Below, piece after piece: positions 59,095 to 64,000 of a DNA stretch of 64,000 bases. The stretch is taken from positions 10,633,148-10,697,147 of the forward strand of contig QVOM02000090.1 in assembly GCA_003586115.2 (NCBI GenBank), written 5' to 3'. Source of the DNA: Salvator merianae (taxonomy: Eukaryota; Chordata; Lepidosauria; Squamata; Teiidae). Position 1 is the first letter of the stretch. Each line of letters starts with the position of its first letter. Both the position numbers and the translations under genes were made by a program. The notes under the pieces are model-generated. The model did not search any database, had not been told where the DNA came from, and worked only from the letters and a program-made list of their open reading frames with translations.

Positions 59095-61470
59095 GTCTGC
59101 ACCACAGCCTGATCATCTGTGGAACTGCAGATGCTGTACGATTCCACCTCCCACCATTGGCACCAGCTAGCCAATGCTGGAGGATATTAGAAGATCTAGT
59201 CTGTCACCCAGGGAAGTCGTGGTGCCCCCCTCTGGGAAAAGCAGCAGCTTTCCAGAGTTTCTAGGCTAGTTATCATTCTCAGCTGTGGTGGAAGTAAGAG
59301 AATGTGAACATGCAGTCTTTCCACACTCAGGACATGTCCTTCGTCGCTTAACGGGCACATGCAGGGCTGCTCCCCTCTCCCCTAAACGGTTCCCTCATAA
59401 CAAGTGACCAACAGAGCCCTGCGAAAATGAAACATGAAAGTTTGAAAAACCACCGTCGTCTCATCGCTGCTAGATGGCACTGGAAGTAGGTGCCGGTGCG
59501 GAACATGATTCAGATTAATCCAAACAAGAAGAGCAACTGACCTCCAAGCTAGCTAAGTTATCGTGAACCATCTTGGGCAGTGGACTTTACTTTTAGCAGT
59601 ATCCAATCCTGGCAAGATTTTGCTAGTCACAGCTTTGGTTTTCAAAGTTCCTGGTGTGATTCATTTTGCAGGGTTCCACTGGATCCTGAGGCTACTGCTA
59701 TGGAGTACAGTGGGAGGGGAGAGTCAAGCACCCCCTGCTCATATCTCCTACCAAGCAACAGCCCTGTTCCTGAGTGTTCTCCGTGATTAAACGCAGTGGC
59801 TCAAAAGCAACTTCCAGAACCCTTCTGCAAAGCGCAATCCACTGAAGAGAGAAAGCAATTGGGGAGCAGATGCAAGTCAGAGAACACCTACTACTGGTTT
59901 TCTTGAGAAGTCCAAGACAGGATGCACAACTCTGAGCAAAGGCATGCTGTGGAAGAAGCCAACTTCTACCACCACTACGCCACGCTGACCCTGTTGAACT
60001 GCACAGCAACAGCTTGTAATAGTCCAAGTTCCTGGCTATTTGACAGGTCCATTTGGGGAACCACCACCAAAAATCCTTGAAATAAATGGAGCACAGGTCC
60101 AAATAAGAAACAAGATCCAGGATTTTAACAGGCACTTCTGCTTCCATACTAGGGGAAAAGTTATTCTTGGGGAGAAAAAAATGCACCAAGATGAACTCAA
60201 GTGCAGATAAGGAGAACAGCTGAGATCCCAGCACGGGTGCCATTTTGAATGGCAAAGGCCATGCAGATTTCAACAGCCAAGCAAGCTGTTTATTTAATAA
60301 CTGTAATTTTTTGTATTACGGCCCAGTGACCAGAGAATATAGCAATAAAAAAGAGGGTCAAAGTTTGCAACCTACAGCACAAAAGCAAAGGCTGTGGTTC
60401 CAGGTTTAACCTATGGTTGGGTCGGCTGGGAGTTCGAGTCGAAAACATCTGCATAGCATAAAGCCGGTGAAGGTTTCCCCACAGCCCACACTGTCCTCAA
60501 CAGCTGCACAAGGCTATGGGTTCAAAACCATATTCACACAACTGGGATCGACAACAAAAGTTCTTCCCTTCCCCCCATTGCATTTTTGGGAGAGAACCCT
60601 GCAGAGATGCCCATTCAGAGCCTGTTTTGTTGCTCAAAGATTCCCCGTCGTTGCACGGCTGCAACTGTCCGACGGCGAATCTGAGCCCTCGGACCCGCAG
60701 CCCTGAAAGCGGGCTCCGGCTCCACGCTGCCATCCTGCTGTGCCTGAGGACAGAAGCTATGGCACACGCAGGCAGAAACCAGCAACCCACGCACACGCAT
60801 GAGTGCACACACACACACAGAACTAAAGAATGAAGTCACTACATCCAACGTATAAAACGCATGTGTGTGCTAAAAACGCACATAACCCGCTTTTATTTGT
60901 CACCCTCCAGAAACGCACATGCTCGCCCAACGCAGAACACACACCTCTGGACAGCAGCTGTACACCCACACCAGGACTCAACCAAGAGGCAGAAGCTGCA
61001 GTTTTTTCTGTGGAAGCCACAAGGCTCGAAACCCACAGGACTCTGTTTTCTCTAGACAGGAGCCAAACGAGAGAAATCAGGGTAGATCTGTATTTTGTGC
61101 TGGTATCACCTCTCACTGAACATCACAGAAAATGGCTAGCACTTTTAAGATATCTAGCTGTTTGTTGCATACAAAGCCCTTCTACAACACCGATTTCTAT
61201 GCCTCTCTCACCATAAACCAGATTCAAAGGCAGCCACAGAAAACTGCAGGATTCTACCTCATGTCAGTCGAAAGGATCACTGTCTGCAAGAGCCTCTGAG
61301 GACAGGGTCTTCTTAGCAGTGGCACCCCAATGTGCTTAAAATGATTGCTGCACTGCAAATTGTCTCCAAGGGGTCTATGATTGTTTCCAAGCAAACTTTG
61401 CTAGACCACTAAATGTCATCGCCCAAGTGTCATTTATGCAACCAGCAGTAGCTCCCCAGTATTTGGTACA

Positions 61471-61792
61471 GGGGGCCTGTTCACACTTGAAGCTAGTGAG
61501 CATCAGGGACGCTCACTAGTCAAGTGCATTCGCACTTTGTAGAGGCCCGCGCAACTGGGAGCAATTGTGCTCAACAGCTGTACCAGAAGCAGCTGGACTG
61601 CTCCTGGCATGCTGCATTCACACCCACTTCTGGGTGCAAATGTAGAGCTACGTGGCACACTTGCACCTGCGCGATCGCACAACGGTGCCTACGCAGCTGT
61701 GCCCGCACAATCGCATAGCCTTGCCGGTCGCCATGGCAGCAACCGGATGCTTCCCGGCCGAACATTCCAGGGTGAAAAGTGCGGAAAGGCCC
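61471..61792. mobile_element. About 320-bp non-autonomous DNA element
   Basis: The left end (GGGCCTGTTCACACTT) and the complement of the right end (GGGCCTTTCCGCACTTTTC) are an imperfect inverted repeat. Just inside the left end is a palindrome (CTAGTGAGC ... GCTCACTAG). The same end occurs in reverse at 34120, showing a dispersed family. Confidence 0.7.
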
Positions 61793-62747
61793 AAGGACTG
61801 GAGATACTTGTCTCTACAAAATAAAGCACGTGCTGCGTTGCTGAACTACACCCCTCCTCTAAAAATCACCTTCTCCTATCCAGCGCCCTCCAACTGGCAG
61901 CACATTCAAATGGACAGAGATGACGAAAAGGGCGTCTGGCATCTGAAGGGGGAAAAAAAAACAGAGAAGGCCATTTTAAAATTCCAGCCTGGTGAACAAA
62001 TCACAAATGCTGGCGCAGTAATCTGACCAGGCGCCAAGCCTCCCCCAAGATTTTAACATGGAATTTTTTTTAAAAAAATATGCCAAACACGAAGTGAGCA
62101 AGAAAACGTCCGCTGAAATCGGAAAGCACCCTGTGCAGGAACTGGGCCACCTCGGTTAGGTCGTGGGACTAAAGATGTACACCCCCATCCATGTTCGCTT
62201 CCTGTCCCTCTAGGCACCCTGCCTTTCATAAGGCAACAGGAACACACTCACGGAAGATGGGATGAGCAATAAATCTACTTATGCTTTCCGCCTTGGGAAC
62301 TGTTAGTGCTAAAGCGAGATCCTATTTTACACTGAAGAAAAATTATTCAGGGGATTGAGACGCGAGATGGAAAACGTTCCCAGATGCCTTCCATTCCTGT
62401 CCTGATTCAGGTAAAACTGTAAACAGAGGACAGCATCACTTAGGACCACTTTGCCAGCATCAGAGACAACAGGAGAAACGGACAGAGAGACTCGGCAAGG
62501 GACCGACAGCCTTTGAAACCAATTCGCAAAGCGTGGCTTTGCTATTTTATTAACCCAAATCTTGCCTGCTGTGTTTTCCATGCCAAAAAATCTTGTCCTT
62601 GGTTGTCTGAATTTTGAAAGGATCATTTAAGGCTTCAAGGACCCTTGCATTGTGTCAAGCAACTGTCAAGACAAGCCACCTGAAATAAAAACTAGACGGG
62701 AGTGGATTATGGAGCCAGACAAGTTATGTATTTGCTTTTCTCCCCGT

Positions 62748-62922
62748 GGCCCTTTCTGCACTGGGCCTCATTCCGGATTATATCCGGAATAGGGTTCTGC
62801 CATCTGCATGCTGTCGCAGACTACGACCGGTCCCAGGTGGGGCCTACCACAGTCTGCACTAAAATGCAAACAGGCCCCTATTCCAGGATATAATCCAGAT
62901 AAGGCCTAGTGCGGAAAGGGCC
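62748..62922. mobile_element. 175-bp MITE with long terminal inverted repeats
   Basis: The left arm starts GGCCCTTTCTGCACTGGGCC and the complement of the right arm starts GGCCCTTTCCGCACTAGGCC. The match continues through GGATTATATCC and GGAATAGGG, about 47 bp in all. No internal coding sequence. The terminal motif recurs at several other places in the window. Confidence 0.85.
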
Positions 62923-63842
62923 CAAGTCAGGGAATTCCAATTCTCGCACCTGTTTCCAAAACCCACCCAGCCACAACCGTGCAGTGTGTCTTAGAAGCCA
63001 AAGTTCATCCCGAAGTTCAAGCAGCCACAATACAGGTTTTCCAGCTTCACAGCAAAGCAAATGTATTGTTGCTTGCGAGGTGCATGCTCGGATCTTTAGT
63101 GACAGAAGCTCCAGTGCCCAGCGAACCCTCTCGCACGCGTGAGAAGCCGCGGCAGAAGCAACAGAACAAAAACAGCCCTCTCTTCTTTGGCTCACATTTC
63201 TCTCCTCTAGAGTCCTCGCCTTCGCCCAGGGACACAGCAAGCAGCCCAGTGACCCAGGAGGGAGAAGCGAACGTTCAAATCCAAACGGGATCCAGAGGTT
63301 CTGCAGCAGGTGGTTACTCCGTACCCTTCCTGTCCGGATCGACTTTCCACAGACCCTGCAGCGAGCGCCCAAAATTCAAGAAACTTCTCCACCCAATGTA
63401 CGTTTCACGGTTTGGTTTTGTTTTTTTTTTCCTTTCGATGATTTACAAGCAGAGAGGGAGAAAAGAAGACGCAGCAAAGCAAAAGCTCTCTGTATTTTTA
63501 TTCTCCCCGTTCATAAACAATTAAAAAAAAAAAAAAAAAATCCTCTGAGCTCTTTTCACAGCTTGCGTGGAAAGATGCTGCTCCGTAATTCTTTCTGCTT
63601 TAAAACAAGGGGGCAGGGGGAGAGACCAAACAGAATGGAGAGTGAAAACAAATGCCAAGGAGCACGGTTCTAAAACTAAAACATAGAGTGTGTGTGGGTT
63701 TTGTTTTTTAAAAAAAGGAAAAAGTGGAGCTTATTTCTCAAGTTCAGTCCATCAACCAACGTCCATCTGTACATCTGGTGTGCAAACAGTTGCTCAAAAT
63801 TTTTATTTCTGACCGGCAGTTAAGACCCTTTTTTATTTCTCT

Positions 63843-64000
63843 TTATACAATGGTATTCAGAGAACAGTGACTGTGGCAGCTGCCAGAAAGTGTCTCTGCC
63901 GGGGCGCTTTCGCTTAGCAGGGCGTCTGGGGGCACGAGGAGGGTGCTGCTGTCGGCAGAGTCTTCTAATTCCACTGGAGAAGGGCCGACCGAAGGCGGGA
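63843..64000 (-). CDS. DGCR2: DGCR2, C-terminal coding end (partial)
   Basis: An open frame enters from the right edge of the window and ends at TAA (63843-63845), giving the last 51 residues. It includes ELEDSADSSTLLVPPDALL and ends HCSLNTIV. This resembles the C-terminus I recall for vertebrate DGCR2, where an LEDSADSS block is followed by LLVPPD and a SLNTVV end. DGCR2 is a single-pass membrane protein with LDL-receptor class A, C-type lectin and von Willebrand C domains outside the cell; this piece is the cytoplasmic tail. The last residues (T-I-V) fit a class I PDZ ligand, which is an inference. Neighbouring CA15 on the same strand fits the mouse gene order. The rest of the gene lies beyond the window. 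Confidence 0.85.
   Translation of the reverse strand, partial: PPSVGPSPVELEDSADSSTLLVPPDALLSESAPAETLSGSCHSHCSLNTIV

Larger units (their letters stand above)
58412..63842 (-). other. DGCR2: Probable 3' UTR of DGCR2
   Basis: Runs from the DGCR2 stop codon to the candidate signal at 58406. It contains at least three short DNA elements (58903, 61471, 62748) and a CA dinucleotide run (58738-58766). Closer AATAAA words on the minus strand (near 63497, 60892 and 60287) could give shorter forms. The extent is an inference; no open frame in it is convincing. Confidence 0.45.

Noticed and set aside
58808..59116. 102-codon minus-strand frame
   Set aside because: It spans the hAT MITE and its GC-rich inverted ends.
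59698..60273. 191-codon minus-strand frame in the DGCR2 3' region
   Set aside because: On the transcribed strand but beyond the DGCR2 stop, with no recognisable domain and no splice context. I treat it as untranslated sequence.

Overview
The window looks like vertebrate nuclear DNA, most likely from a squamate reptile. It is intron-rich and sparsely coding. It carries CR1-type LINE 3' ends, tRNA-derived SINEs, many short inverted-repeat DNA transposons and long GATA/GATT microsatellites. The gene content matches a conserved vertebrate neighbourhood: a complete carbonic anhydrase 15 type gene lies upstream of the last coding segment of DGCR2 on the same (minus) strand. This is the Car15-Dgcr2 pairing known from mouse, in the region corresponding to human 22q11.2. 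The squamate assignment is an inference from repeat content, not a proof.

Layout. Bases 1-240 hold two degenerate, inverted copies of a GC-rich satellite unit. From 243 to 2768 there is a 136-bp fold-back element, two fragments of an interspersed repeat and a CR1 3' end. From 2769 to 5276 lies the most striking object: about 20 tandem copies of a 128-bp unit, each holding three consecutive TTAGGG telomere motifs inside a very GC-rich sequence. The central 13 units read as identical and the edge units are diverged. From 5277 to 16150 I find only repeats and unassigned DNA. At 16196-17239 (+) an uninterrupted 347-codon frame, followed by a good polyadenylation signal, encodes a coiled-coil protein I do not recognise. 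From 17700 to 24200 there is repeat-rich intergenic DNA, including a 211-bp tandem triplication.

The carbonic anhydrase gene runs right to left from 45498 to 24656 in eight coding exons (64, 36, 171, 161, 93, 67, 167 and 213 bp). These splice to 972 nt, or 323 codons plus stop. The protein has a signal peptide, all three zinc histidines, the His proton shuttle, the Thr gatekeeper, both CA4-type disulfides, three N-glycosylation sequons and a hydrophobic tail typical of a GPI anchor. Intron 1 is 14.3 kb and full of repeats. A GC-rich, CpG-rich promoter region surrounds exon 1.

From 45.8 to 58.4 kb there is intergenic DNA with another inverted pair of satellite units (50596-50824), microsatellites and interspersed repeats. 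From 58.4 kb to the end is the probable long 3' untranslated region of DGCR2 on the minus strand, carrying at least three short DNA transposons, one of which has a perfect 8-bp target duplication. The last 158 bp are the DGCR2 C-terminal coding sequence.

The two recognised genes work separately: a cell-surface enzyme for CO2/bicarbonate conversion, and a membrane adhesion/lectin-type receptor tail. The unusual biology is the telomere-motif satellite and its dispersed inverted relatives.
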